A stretch of DNA of 64,000 nt from an uncultured Chloroflexota bacterium (GCA_913051545.1 CAJXCD010000005.1:1-64000); one strand, 5' to 3'. Shown: positions 20,653-30,859, numbered from the stretch's first letter. Notes: generated by a model from the sequence alone, not told the origin. Made by a program: numbers and translations.

Positions 20653-21343
20653 CTACCTCCCCCTCAGATCGTCTTAGGTAAAACCTCTGTATTAAAACGT
20701 ATACGTACAAAAACGTGAAAGAAATGAGCGAAATCAATAAGGTAATTTGCATCCTAGAATCCAGAGAATCAGATTCCGCTAACGGTCCTATGTTCATTTC
20801 AGGGTGTGCTGTGCGCCACCAAACAGTCGCCATGTATATTATAGGCATATCAATAGCACCTATTAAAGCAATTATTGCACCGTATCGCGCCCCTTGGGAT
20901 CCTTTAGGACCATAAGCACGAAGCATTATATAACTCACGTATATAAACCAAAGTATAAGTGTTGTAGTTAATTTTGCATCCCATGTCCACCAAACACCCC
21001 ATACAGGCTTGCTCCACATTACTCCAGTAGCTAAAAGCAGAGTAAAGAAAACTACCCCTACTTCTGCACCCGCATAAGCCAAATGATCCCATTTTTCTCT
21101 ACCCGTAATTAGATGGATAGCACTAGAAACAGACACTATAATTATTGATACCATTCCAATCCAAGCCAGAGGAACATGAAAATAAAAAATACGCTGCGAT
21201 ACACCAAGATTACTTTCAGTTGGAACCCAGAGGAATACCATATACATAGTCAGAATCATGAAGATGGCACTACCAACTAAAACAAAATCTTGAAAGTATC
21301 TGGTCCAGCGTCCATAAGATCTGAATTCGATGTCAGGAATCAT
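20627..21343 (-). CDS. ccmC: Heme exporter / cytochrome c biogenesis protein CcmC
   Basis: QRIFYFHVPLAWIGM, KPVWGVWWTWDAKLTTTLILWFIYVSYIMLR (WGxxWxWD tryptophan-rich motif). Confidence 0.92.
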   Translation of the reverse strand: MIPDIEFRSYGRWTRYFQDFVLVGSAIFMILTMYMVFLWVPTESNLGVSQRIFYFHVPLAWIGMVSIIIVSVSSAIHLITGREKWDHLAYAGAEVGVVFFTLLLATGVMWSKPVWGVWWTWDAKLTTTLILWFIYVSYIMLRAYGPKGSQGARYGAIIALIGAIDMPIIYMATVWWRTAHPEMNIGPLAESDSLDSRMQITLLISLISFTFLYVYVLIQRFYLRRSEGEVDEIYYKIG

Positions 21344-21430
21344 GTTAAAAACCTACCACAAATTTACCAGTATTGCTAGAATATTCGCTTAAAATTAGAA
21401 TTAATAATTACGACCTGATAGACTCCAATT

Positions 21431-21793
21431 ATGAACACTAACCAATTCGAAGAATTAGTCAGATCAGCCCTGAATAATATCCCTCAAGGTATCCGAGAAC
21501 AGTTACAGAATATAGACATTATCGTAGAAGATGTCCCTAAACAGGACCAATTAGGCGGCATTGAGATAGACAACGAAAACTTGCTTTTGGGACTTTATGA
21601 AGGAATTCCAATCACTCTACGTGATGATTACAGTATGGTTCTTCCAGACAAGATAACACTTTTTAAGGAAGAAATAGAAAAAATATGCGATACGGAAGAA
21701 GAGATAGTAGAAGAAATCCAAAAAACCGTCATACACGAAGTCGCCCACCATTTTGGAATCGATGACACGTCTCTAGATACGTTAGGAATATAA
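21431..21793 (+). CDS. Minimal zincin-like metallopeptidase family protein
   Basis: NQFEELVRSALNNIPQGIREQLQNIDIIVEDVP...VIHEVAHHFGIDD. Confidence 0.85.
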   Translation: MNTNQFEELVRSALNNIPQGIREQLQNIDIIVEDVPKQDQLGGIEIDNENLLLGLYEGIPITLRDDYSMVLPDKITLFKEEIEKICDTEEEIVEEIQKTVIHEVAHHFGIDDTSLDTLGI

Positions 21794-21893
21794 CCCATCC
21801 CTATTCGAAACCATCTGGCAATCCTAGATGAATTTACCCATCCAAAACAACAATACTAATCGTTATAGATTACCGTGGGCAAAAGTCAATCCC

Positions 21894-23549
21894 TTAACTT
21901 GTGTCTGGACCAAAAAGATCTTCCACATCACTCTTAACTTGCTGAGCAAGTTCACGGTCATCCTTCCAACCTAACTCACGATAAGATTCTGAAGAACCAT
22001 ACTCACGAGTTCTAATTACGACAGGCATCGGCAGTGCATCACCAAATGCTAAAGCCTGCTGCTTAGACTCAAGTCTTGAAAGGACAGAGCGTAACTTACG
22101 ACTTCCAGATACTCCTGACAAAACAGAATTAACGTCTCGTTCACTATCTAAAAGACATGTTATTTTAGTGCCAAGCTGACTCATAACCTCTTCATCTATA
22201 CCACTAGGCCTCTGATCAACAACCAACAACGTTACATTATATTTCCTCATCTCACGTGCAATCGAACCAAAAATGGTCTGACCAGCAATACCTGGAGTTA
22301 AGAATTTATGAGCTTCTTCAATTGTAATCACCACCGGTCTTGGTTCTCCAATTCCGTCTACGGATGATCTATCTTTGAGATAAACATACCTGTCATGAAT
22401 ACGTCTTGTTAATATGTTAGCTACCAGGATATAAGCCGCTAAACTATTCCCGTAACGACCGAACTCTAGTACTACATGCATGCCTCTTTCTAAATAGTGA
22501 AGTAGCTGTTTCACAGAATCATTCTTATCCGATTCGTTTATAAAATCAAATCTTTTAAGTCTAGAAAGTCTATTATGTAGTGTAGAAAGTGCGCGCTCAT
22601 TAACACTAATTTCTTGAGCCAGTTCGAGTAATTGTTCAGATTTAAGATTCAGAAAATCTCTTAGCCACTGTGGACCTAGTCGCTGACGGAGATTGTAGCT
22701 CGATTCAGCGGCAACTTCGGACAAACCCATGGTCTCCCTAAGAAGTTGTATATCTTCCGGTTCAATTTCTCCATAACCTATTTTCGCTACATAATCTGGT
22801 GTTAAACCTCTTCTACGTGAACTTTCTTCGTCGAGGGAGAAGACGGCAACTTTCGATGAGAATAACTGCTTTAGACCTTTAACCTCTTTATTATCTTCGC
22901 TACTACCCTTCCATCCATATTCACTATGCATATCAAAAACCAAATTTACCGCCGCACTATTTTGCAGAATTCCTATAAGAAGCAAGCGAGTCAGGAAGGT
23001 TTTCCCAGTGCCACTCTTACCAAAAACACCATTGCTACGCTTAACCAATTCTTTTACGTCAAGACATAATTTAGTCTCCATATCCAATGGTGTCCCAATA
23101 TAAAAATGTGACTCGTCTTCCTTACCAAAAATAAACTCTATGTCCGTCTCTGATGCTATAGAAACCTCTGCAAAATGAGCAGGTACTGTCTTGGCCGGTA
23201 ATGGGCCTTCTAAACTAGAAGTGGGATCCTTGTCGTCTCCCAAAGTCAACATAGGCTCTACAGTGAGTGTCCCGTAAACTGTAGTTCCAGAAACAACCTC
23301 GTGTATAAAAGGATTCGTTACATCCGGAGGAATCGAGGTTAAGCTAGAGTCCATAGAATCCAAAGATACATCTGTAACCACACCAAAAAATCGCATCAGT
23401 TCTCCTCGAATGCTAACAAAGGTCCCAACCTTAATCTGCTCAGTTGACACGTTTGAAGCTAATTTTATCCGAACACCTTCTGTGAGAGATCCCGCAAGTA
23501 CCATACCAAGTACATTCGATACATCTTCACATTTTTTGTCCGTTTCCAC
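21894..23549 (-). CDS. herA: HerA-like ATP-binding protein / DNA-translocase (DUF87)
   Basis: NGVFGKSGTGKTFLTRLLLIGIL Walker A, DMHSEYGWKG, VVITIEEAHKFL Walker B, VVDQRPSGIDEEVMSQLGTKITC. Confidence 0.88.
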   Translation of the reverse strand: METDKKCEDVSNVLGMVLAGSLTEGVRIKLASNVSTEQIKVGTFVSIRGELMRFFGVVTDVSLDSMDSSLTSIPPDVTNPFIHEVVSGTTVYGTLTVEPMLTLGDDKDPTSSLEGPLPAKTVPAHFAEVSIASETDIEFIFGKEDESHFYIGTPLDMETKLCLDVKELVKRSNGVFGKSGTGKTFLTRLLLIGILQNSAAVNLVFDMHSEYGWKGSSEDNKEVKGLKQLFSSKVAVFSLDEESSRRRGLTPDYVAKIGYGEIEPEDIQLLRETMGLSEVAAESSYNLRQRLGPQWLRDFLNLKSEQLLELAQEISVNERALSTLHNRLSRLKRFDFINESDKNDSVKQLLHYLERGMHVVLEFGRYGNSLAAYILVANILTRRIHDRYVYLKDRSSVDGIGEPRPVVITIEEAHKFLTPGIAGQTIFGSIAREMRKYNVTLLVVDQRPSGIDEEVMSQLGTKITCLLDSERDVNSVLSGVSGSRKLRSVLSRLESKQQALAFGDALPMPVVIRTREYGSSESYRELGWKDDRELAQQVKSDVEDLFGPDTS

Positions 23550-24199
23550 TATGAAATTCTCCTTAGTAAAGCGTTCAATCTGTGCACATCTCCAGCCAGA
23601 ATCGCAGCTATATGCTTTCCTGCATCCACCAGGAATTTCTTCGGGTCAGGATGAGACACGCTTGCTGTACGTAAGAATGCAGCAACAACATCATCCGGAG
23701 AACCCACCGAAGAAGTAATTAAAACTGATAGAAATTCGAGTGACATAGTCAATTCCCGAACCTCTTCAAATTGACAAATCGATACTTGAGCATGAATTTT
23801 AGTAGGTACAGGTGACAAATATCTGAATAATTTACCATCTGCTTTATGAGCCACAACTATTAAAGATATTTCTGTTGATAGCAGTCGACTGATTTGGGGA
23901 TGGCGATTATATATATCATCCACGGTATCTTCTCCCTGAGACATTGCCAGCGGACGACGACTAGGATCAATACTCTTAGTAGAAACATCGGCTACGACGC
24001 TGAATGCTGTGCTATCTTCTTCAGTACGAACTAAGTCACCTAGAGAAGGAGCCGCATAAAGACGATGACACTGTGCCAATAAATACGTTGTCGATGCTTC
24101 TACTATTTCTCCGAACGGAGAAATAGTAGAAGCATAATTACCCTTACTAACCCCTACTAAATCCGAAGATCTATTACCATTATCCGCACTGGCATCCAT
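23549..24199 (-). CDS. Conserved-position hypothetical protein between herA and nurA
   Basis: 216-aa ORF abutting both herA and nurA on the same strand; family not recognised. Confidence 0.7.
   Translation of the reverse strand: MDASADNGNRSSDLVGVSKGNYASTISPFGEIVEASTTYLLAQCHRLYAAPSLGDLVRTEEDSTAFSVVADVSTKSIDPSRRPLAMSQGEDTVDDIYNRHPQISRLLSTEISLIVVAHKADGKLFRYLSPVPTKIHAQVSICQFEEVRELTMSLEFLSVLITSSVGSPDDVVAAFLRTASVSHPDPKKFLVDAGKHIAAILAGDVHRLNALLRRIS
24094..24135. repeat. Perfect 42-nt palindrome (20-bp arms, 2-nt centre) inside the herA-nurA intervening ORF
   Basis: ATGCTTCTACTATTTCTCCG-AA-CGGAGAAATAGTAGAAGCAT read directly from the sequence. Confidence 0.97.
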
Positions 24200-24239
24200 A
24201 TCTATACCTTTCAGTTATTCTAAAAATTAAATTATAGTG

Positions 24240-25451
24240 TTATAACCAACGCAACCTCTTTGAACGTGCCTTTTCAGAAGTATAGACATCGGAACCCTTT
24301 TTATGTAATACCTGCTCAACTAATTGCACGAAATTACGTCGGTCAGATACACCAACAACTGCCTGTTCATGAGCCTCCATAAGAGCCACCGGATAACCTC
24401 TACCACGTTCACACTGGTCAACAATAAGTGAATGTACCAAATCCAGAGAGGAACGGTTGTCCGAAACCCACGACGGCATCTCGACTCTACCAATCTCAGT
24501 ACCTACATTAACATAGAAAAAAGTGATTCCAGTCCCAAGATAGTGATTTTCTACAACTGGTGAATTCACTCCGAAAACTGATGATCTTTCTCCTGGTTTG
24601 AGTAATTTCCAAAAAATATCTCTATCTAATACACCACTGATACATTTTTCACACGGATTAGTGCTAAAACTGCTATTATCGCAACGCAAATTGGAATCCT
24701 TGATGGGATAAACACAACCCGTCACATTAAGTGCATTAACAACATCCGAATGTGCTGGCATACTGATGTAACTTGCTAAACCAAAAGATCTGTTTTCTGA
24801 GAAGTCTCTGATATGGTTCATAGATTTGATAAACCCATCCTCTATTAATTCTCGCAAAACGAAATCATGGTACCCATGACCAACTAACCCCATCATCACT
24901 AGAGACCCATCAACCAGATAAATACTAGGAGTATTAGAATCTAAACCACTAGCTTCCTCTGCTAAAATTGAAACCTCTGCTACCGCACGTTTCGCCCCCA
25001 GAACAGCCCCTTCAATAGATTGCTGTCGTCCAGTAGCAATTTCACTTATAACTAAATCTTCTTGAGCTGCATAAAGACGAGGAACACTATACAAAGTTGC
25101 ATTAGGGTAGTCTCCATAAGTCAATGCAGATACCCCAACGTTTATAAGAAAACATCTTACCGCCAAGTGCCTATCAACTTCTATATGGGATCCATCAGAA
25201 GAAACCACACGAAAATTCCCGGGAGGCAGATCTGGTTTATAAACACTAGAGGGGTGCTCTAAGATTTCAGGAACAATTCTATACCGTCCCCCTTGAGATT
25301 CATTGCTAATATCCAAATATCTATCAAGCTGGAATTCATTAAGTGCTATGAATGCACTCTCTACACGTCTCACGCGTTCTCCCTGCCTAGCCTGAAGATC
25401 TACAACCATACTCTCAATTTGTGCTGCAGTGCTGTTCAAATCTAGTGACAT
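24240..25451 (-). CDS. nurA: NurA-domain nuclease
   Basis: FRVVSSDGSHIEVDRHLAVRCFLINVG, SIYLVDGSLVMMGLV, EVSILAEEA...RVEMPSW...ALMEAHEQAVVGVSDRRNF; operon with herA. Confidence 0.8.
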   Translation of the reverse strand: MSLDLNSTAAQIESMVVDLQARQGERVRRVESAFIALNEFQLDRYLDISNESQGGRYRIVPEILEHPSSVYKPDLPPGNFRVVSSDGSHIEVDRHLAVRCFLINVGVSALTYGDYPNATLYSVPRLYAAQEDLVISEIATGRQQSIEGAVLGAKRAVAEVSILAEEASGLDSNTPSIYLVDGSLVMMGLVGHGYHDFVLRELIEDGFIKSMNHIRDFSENRSFGLASYISMPAHSDVVNALNVTGCVYPIKDSNLRCDNSSFSTNPCEKCISGVLDRDIFWKLLKPGERSSVFGVNSPVVENHYLGTGITFFYVNVGTEIGRVEMPSWVSDNRSSLDLVHSLIVDQCERGRGYPVALMEAHEQAVVGVSDRRNFVQLVEQVLHKKGSDVYTSEKARSKRLRWL

Positions 25452-25521
25452 CTATGATACGATCCTATCCCTTTATAATGAACCCATCCAATAATTTCTT
25501 TAGGATCCAATACAAAATTCA

Positions 25522-27381
25522 TTACTTAAGTACACGCGAATCACCTACCCGTCGAGTGACACCTTTATGGTCTAAATGCTCCATCAAGGCCAAGGCATAT
25601 TTCCTAGAGGTACCAAACATGTCCCTTACCTCACCAACAGTAATTCCGTTTGCCTCTCGAATGTGAGTAGTAATCCTTTCTACGATTTTGGAATAATGAG
25701 TCGATGGAAATACTATCTCATCATTAACCTTTACTACTCTACCTTCATCTGCAAGCAAGGCGAGTATATCAGGATCTAAATACAAGTCCGTTGGTGGCGA
25801 AAATGGATCATATTCCAACGATTTAATATAATTCGCAGCTGATTCGGATTGAACACTATTAAGAGATCTCTCGTGACTAGGAATTCTAATAAACAATCCT
25901 TCATCTACAATAATTTCTTCCCTGAACAGTCGTAACACAACAAGGGTGAACACTTGATGAGGCAATTCCAAAAAATTCCTCAACTGCTCTTTAGGCAGAC
26001 CTAATTCTAAAGGATGATTATTATGGTACTCTCCCAGATACTTACACACCTTTCCAATGAGGAGTGACCATCCTCCCGATGTGTATAAGTATTTTTCTTG
26101 AACATCGGATCCTGACAAAACTACAACAAGCCCTGAAGAAGTCATGTTTTTAATAAGAAAATCGACATCGGACTGCGCGAAATTTACTGCCGTTCCTACA
26201 GAATGTGACGTTGTGGGCTCAGACAATTGAATAACACTGCTTATGATCTCAATATCAGAGCCATTCTCCATGATTTCAAGATGATGTATTAAAGATTCTT
26301 GCTTTCTCTGATGCCGACGTCCTTTTGAATCAACAACGACTCCCCCTCCTAAAGTCCTATTATTCGATCTTATTATGAAACGATCACCTTTAACTACAAC
26401 CATAGGATTGTCAAATTTAAGCTGAGCCCAACCATATTCCCCCGGAATCACGCTATCCGTTTCAAGTAGTCTTAGCCGAGCGATGGTTTCCGTTGCTCCA
26501 ATATGAACTGTCACAAACATGTTGTGTCTAACCGAACGAGGAGAATTGCTAATTACCTTGAGATGAACATCTATAGCTATAGTAGTGCTCAGCCATCCAC
26601 TAGAAGAAAGAACATCACCCCTTTCAATTTGATCGTGTGAGACTCCCGACAAATTAACAGCTACTCGAGACGCTGGTCCAACTCGATCTAATTTCTGATT
26701 GTGCGTTTGCAAGCCTCTAACGCGGGCCTTATTGCCTTTAGGCAGGAGTTCAATTTCTTGACCTTTATCCAGGAACCCATCTATCAACGTACCAGTAACA
26801 ACTGCACCAAATCCGGGCATTGTAAACACCCTATCTATTGGTAATCTTGGTCGTCCTAGGTCTCTCTTTGTAACAGAGTTGTGCAAAGAGCTGGCAATAT
26901 GTGCAGCAACTTCCTGGACTCCATCTCCGGTCACTGCAGAAACTGTAAGAATGGCAGAATTACGTAAAGTAGTGTCGGCTATAAAAGACTCTACCTCTTC
27001 TACCACTAATCCGAGCCACTCTGAATCAACGAGATCTTTTTTAGTAATAGCTACAAGTCCAGAATTAACATTTAATAGCTCGAGAATATCTAAATGTTCC
27101 TGAGTTTGAGGCATTATCCCTTCATCAGCAGCTACAACCATAATTGCTAGATCTATACTTGCTACACCAGCAAGCATATTGCTTATAAATCGCTCATGAC
27201 CCGGAACGTCGACAATGCTAACTTGATTGCCGTCTGTAAGTGTGAGGTCAGCAAATCCTAAATCAATACTTAACCCCCTATCTTTTTCTTCTTTGAGACG
27301 GTCAGTATCAATTCCAGTTAACGCCTGAACCAGAGTGGATTTCCCGTGATCTACATGGCCTGCTGTGCCTATTACGTACAA
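25522..27381 (-). CDS. selB: Selenocysteine-specific translation elongation factor SelB
   Basis: MYVIGTAGHVDHGKSTLVQALTGIDTDRLKEEKDRGLSIDLGFA, VDVPGHERFISNMLAG, with C-terminal winged-helix region (VGEVRDMFGTSRKYALALMEHLDHKGVTRRVGDSRVLK). Confidence 0.96.
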   Translation of the reverse strand: MYVIGTAGHVDHGKSTLVQALTGIDTDRLKEEKDRGLSIDLGFADLTLTDGNQVSIVDVPGHERFISNMLAGVASIDLAIMVVAADEGIMPQTQEHLDILELLNVNSGLVAITKKDLVDSEWLGLVVEEVESFIADTTLRNSAILTVSAVTGDGVQEVAAHIASSLHNSVTKRDLGRPRLPIDRVFTMPGFGAVVTGTLIDGFLDKGQEIELLPKGNKARVRGLQTHNQKLDRVGPASRVAVNLSGVSHDQIERGDVLSSSGWLSTTIAIDVHLKVISNSPRSVRHNMFVTVHIGATETIARLRLLETDSVIPGEYGWAQLKFDNPMVVVKGDRFIIRSNNRTLGGGVVVDSKGRRHQRKQESLIHHLEIMENGSDIEIISSVIQLSEPTTSHSVGTAVNFAQSDVDFLIKNMTSSGLVVVLSGSDVQEKYLYTSGGWSLLIGKVCKYLGEYHNNHPLELGLPKEQLRNFLELPHQVFTLVVLRLFREEIIVDEGLFIRIPSHERSLNSVQSESAANYIKSLEYDPFSPPTDLYLDPDILALLADEGRVVKVNDEIVFPSTHYSKIVERITTHIREANGITVGEVRDMFGTSRKYALALMEHLDHKGVTRRVGDSRVLK

Positions 27382-27463
27382 AATAAAACCTGAATACTCT
27401 TGAAGGTTGTCCTAAATTATCACACAGTGCGACAAGCATCAATTACAAACGAACAGTCCACAC

Positions 27464-27925
27464 CTATTCTTGATTTCTATATTTATTTCCCATTCGCCTA
27501 ACACTTTTAAGCATATTTTTATCGAAGCTCGAAAGGATATACCCTCTTGGCTGAGGCGGTGTAGCGCCAACACCAAGAAGTGAAAGAACATCCTTATTAC
27601 TGTAATAGCCCTTATATGTATGCTCTACTAATATTTCGAAATAGTGAGGGAATATTTTTTCAACATAGGTCAAAATACCAATTTTATTATCCTGTGCTAA
27701 TAATTCGAATTTTGACTCGTATTGCGTCATGGATGCATTTTGTATTACTGATATGATTTTACGGATAGCTTTATTTAAATCATGAGATGTCGACATAGCG
27801 GAACAAATGTAATTAACTATACCTGCTTCTCCAGCACCAATAACTACGCCATCTGGCGGAATCAGACAGTCCAGAACATTACTGATCAAATTCTTCTGAT
27901 TTTCACTCAACTCTTTAATATCCAT
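27464..27925 (-). CDS. Gluconate 2-dehydrogenase subunit 3-like protein
   Basis: Small ORF immediately downstream of a GMC oxidoreductase; NLISNVLDCLIPPDGVVIGAGEAGIVNYI matches the usual partner subunit. Confidence 0.7.
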   Translation of the reverse strand: MDIKELSENQKNLISNVLDCLIPPDGVVIGAGEAGIVNYICSAMSTSHDLNKAIRKIISVIQNASMTQYESKFELLAQDNKIGILTYVEKIFPHYFEILVEHTYKGYYSNKDVLSLLGVGATPPQPRGYILSSFDKNMLKSVRRMGNKYRNQE

Positions 27926-27951
27926 AACAAATCATTCTTGAAAAATTACCG

Positions 27952-29571
27952 CTAAGTCACACCTAGAAAACGAGATGATTTTTTAAGATTATCAGCAATG
28001 TACAATGCCAAGGCTTGTATAGTGGATGTGGGATTTACTGCGCCCGCGGTAACGAATATGCTTCCGTCTATAACATACAAATTTTTTACATCGTGACAGG
28101 CACCAAATCTATCTACCACTGATCGCTCAGGGTCAGTACCCATTCTAGCCGTTCCCATCAAATGCCACCCCGCTGCAGACAGCAATGGATCGTGATGAAT
28201 GGACTTGGCGCCGGCAGCACCAAGAACCTCTATCGCTCTATCAATACCAAATTTGATCAGCTTTTTACTATTTTCGCTCTCTACATAATTAATCTTCGGA
28301 GAGGACACACCATCTGAGTCCGACATTTGGTCATCTAATTCCACTCTATTAGACAATTCGGGCAAATCTTCTCCCATAACTGCTACCCTTATGGTATTAC
28401 CCATTCTCTGAGAAAATATTCTGTGATGTTCTTCACCCCAAGGTACACGATTACCAGCTGCACCTGATCCTAATGACACATGTACAGGACCCTCAGAACG
28501 ATTAACCTGGAGTTGACTACCTCGCACAAACCCTCGAGAGATATCAGTTTCATAAAATTCATAACTCGTTATTGAACATGAGAGAGGACCCTTAAATCCC
28601 TGGAGATTTTCTTCAAAGACACCGTCTACGACTGCGACTGGGTGAAACATCAGATTCCGGCCAACCAATCCACTGTGATTAGCTAATCCATTTGGAAAGA
28701 CCGGAGAGACCGAATTCAACAACAGTCGTGGTGTCCCAACACCATTACACGCTAACACCACTACAGAAGCTTTTTGCTCTTTTAGCATTCCTTTTTCATC
28801 ATAGTAAATTACACCGGTAGCGAATCCATGTTTATTGACAGTGACCTCTTTGACTCTGCAACCGGTCTTAAGTGATGCGCCTTTAGCTATGGCTTTTGGC
28901 CAGTAAGTAACGTCGGAGCTAGCACGTGAAGCATTGTGACATCCTAGAATACAGGGCCCGCAGTTGTTGCAAGCTGGCCTACCGTCGTAAGGCTCAGAGT
29001 TTATAGCACTCTCAGCTGGCCACCAATGCCAACCAAGTTTTTCAAAACCCCTCGCTATAGTTTCACCATGTTTTCCGATAGGCAGCGGTGGAGTTTGCCT
29101 CATTGGCATAGGTGGATAAGCTGGGTTCCCGTTAAGTCCTGACACACCCACCATCCTATCATTGAGATCAAAATAGGGTTCTAACTCATAATAGGTCAAT
29201 GGCCAATTATCAGCTACGCCATCTAAATCTTTTACGCGAAAATCTGAGGGTCTCATGCGAGGGAAATGTGCTCCCCAATGTATACCACTACCCCCAACGG
29301 CATTGATCATAAGCGGGGTTATACAAGTATTTTCATTATTGATTGGATAGTCTTGAGGTAATTTTCGGTAATTTGGATCTAAGTTATAATCGGTATAAGT
29401 ATGGAGTTCCCAATCTTCGTGAGTACTCGGAGCATCTTCTGGACTCAACCAAGGACCCTGCTCAAGACACATTACATCGTATCCCGATTCACTCAAACTC
29501 CATACAAAAGCACCACCTGCTGATCCTGCCCCAACAACCAAAATATCTACTATCTCTCCACTTTTCCCCAT
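27952..29571 (-). CDS. GMC-family FAD-dependent oxidoreductase
   Basis: DILVVGAGSAGGAFVWSLSESGYDVMCLEQG; C-terminal WHLMGTARMGTDPERSVVDRFGACHDVKNLYVIDGSIF...NPTSTIQALALYIAD. Confidence 0.92.
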   Translation of the reverse strand: MGKSGEIVDILVVGAGSAGGAFVWSLSESGYDVMCLEQGPWLSPEDAPSTHEDWELHTYTDYNLDPNYRKLPQDYPINNENTCITPLMINAVGGSGIHWGAHFPRMRPSDFRVKDLDGVADNWPLTYYELEPYFDLNDRMVGVSGLNGNPAYPPMPMRQTPPLPIGKHGETIARGFEKLGWHWWPAESAINSEPYDGRPACNNCGPCILGCHNASRASSDVTYWPKAIAKGASLKTGCRVKEVTVNKHGFATGVIYYDEKGMLKEQKASVVVLACNGVGTPRLLLNSVSPVFPNGLANHSGLVGRNLMFHPVAVVDGVFEENLQGFKGPLSCSITSYEFYETDISRGFVRGSQLQVNRSEGPVHVSLGSGAAGNRVPWGEEHHRIFSQRMGNTIRVAVMGEDLPELSNRVELDDQMSDSDGVSSPKINYVESENSKKLIKFGIDRAIEVLGAAGAKSIHHDPLLSAAGWHLMGTARMGTDPERSVVDRFGACHDVKNLYVIDGSIFVTAGAVNPTSTIQALALYIADNLKKSSRFLGVT

Positions 29572-29599
29572 ATGCCACTACCTAATTACATTAAATTTT

Positions 29600-30844
29600 C
29601 TATATTTTCACTGGAAAAAAACTACTAAACACCTCATTGCCAAATAGACGACCTTTATCTGTAAGCCGTATACACCCACTCACTGCCTCAAGCAACCCAT
29701 CAGAAACAAAACCGTCTATAATTTTGCCGTACACATTATCCGGCGAAATCCCAAACCTATCAACAAAATTATCTGAATTTATTCCATCACTCAACCTTAG
29801 GCCCATCATCATGGTCTCAGCCATCTCAAGATTATTGTTAACTGATTCCACTTTTTCAACAACTGGCACGGATTCAGGAAATTCGTAGCTAAATACTTTG
29901 TTTTCTCTATTTTCACTCCCAAGCCTCGTAATATACTCCCTTGGGGATTTTATATTTTGAAACCTGCAATCTGAAATATATGAATGTGCTCCTGGTCCAA
30001 CCCCTAAATAAGGCAAATTCTTCCAATACGTAAGATTATGTTTACTCTGAAATTCTGGCTTAGACCAATTTGAAATCTCATAATGACAATATCCTAATGC
30101 ATCCATTCTTTCTTCTGCCAAAAGATACATGTCTGCTGCTAGGTCTGGGTCTGGATCTATCATTCTACCTAATGCAATCCAGTTCTCCATAGGAGTACCT
30201 TCTTCTATAGTAAGGGCATAGATGGAAATATGGTGAGGGTCCAGCTGCTTCACTGTATCAAGTGTCTCAGACCATATCTCCATAGTCTGCTCAGGTAATC
30301 CATACATCAGGTCGATACTAACATTAGTAAAACCGGCTTTAAGTGCTAATTCGAAAGCTTGAAGAGCCTGTTCACTGGTATGACGTCTACCTAAAAGCTT
30401 CAACATCTGGTCATCAAAACTCTGCACACCTATACTTAACCTACCTACTCCTAGGTTCAAATAGTTTCTTAAGGTTGATTCGTTCAAATCTCCAGGATTG
30501 GACTCCAAAGTAATCTCCATTCCTTCGGAAATATTGAATGAACTCGTTATAGAGTCAAGAATAGAACTCAGCCCTTCCACAGGCACATATGAAGGAGTAC
30601 CACCTCCAAAAAATACCGTGCCCAATATTGGAGATCTAAGCATATCCCCCCAAATTTCAATCTCTACTCTAAGAGCCTCTAGATATGAAGGCATCATGGA
30701 CTCTATACGCGAATATGTATTGAAATCGCAATATGGACATTTAGTCTCGCAAAATGGAATATGAACGTACAAAGAAAGGGGAAAGGAATCCGGTGAATAT
30801 ACATTTAGATCATTAGTGTTAAGATGCATATTGATCCTCAACAA
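29600..30844 (-). CDS. hemW: Radical SAM heme chaperone HemW (coproporphyrinogen III oxidase-like)
   Basis: LYVHIPFCETKCPYCDFNTYS, FFGGGTPSYV, GVQSFDDQMLKLLGRRHT, NLTYWKNLPYLGVGPGAHSY. Confidence 0.94.
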   Translation of the reverse strand: MLRINMHLNTNDLNVYSPDSFPLSLYVHIPFCETKCPYCDFNTYSRIESMMPSYLEALRVEIEIWGDMLRSPILGTVFFGGGTPSYVPVEGLSSILDSITSSFNISEGMEITLESNPGDLNESTLRNYLNLGVGRLSIGVQSFDDQMLKLLGRRHTSEQALQAFELALKAGFTNVSIDLMYGLPEQTMEIWSETLDTVKQLDPHHISIYALTIEEGTPMENWIALGRMIDPDPDLAADMYLLAEERMDALGYCHYEISNWSKPEFQSKHNLTYWKNLPYLGVGPGAHSYISDCRFQNIKSPREYITRLGSENRENKVFSYEFPESVPVVEKVESVNNNLEMAETMMMGLRLSDGINSDNFVDRFGISPDNVYGKIIDGFVSDGLLEAVSGCIRLTDKGRLFGNEVFSSFFPVKI

Positions 30845-30859
30845 GTATAGGAAAATCTT

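Noticed and set aside
21894-25451. Calling the herA-nurA block an anti-phage defence island
   Set aside because: No other defence genes, mobile-element signs or effector domains seen nearby; a repair role is at least as likely.
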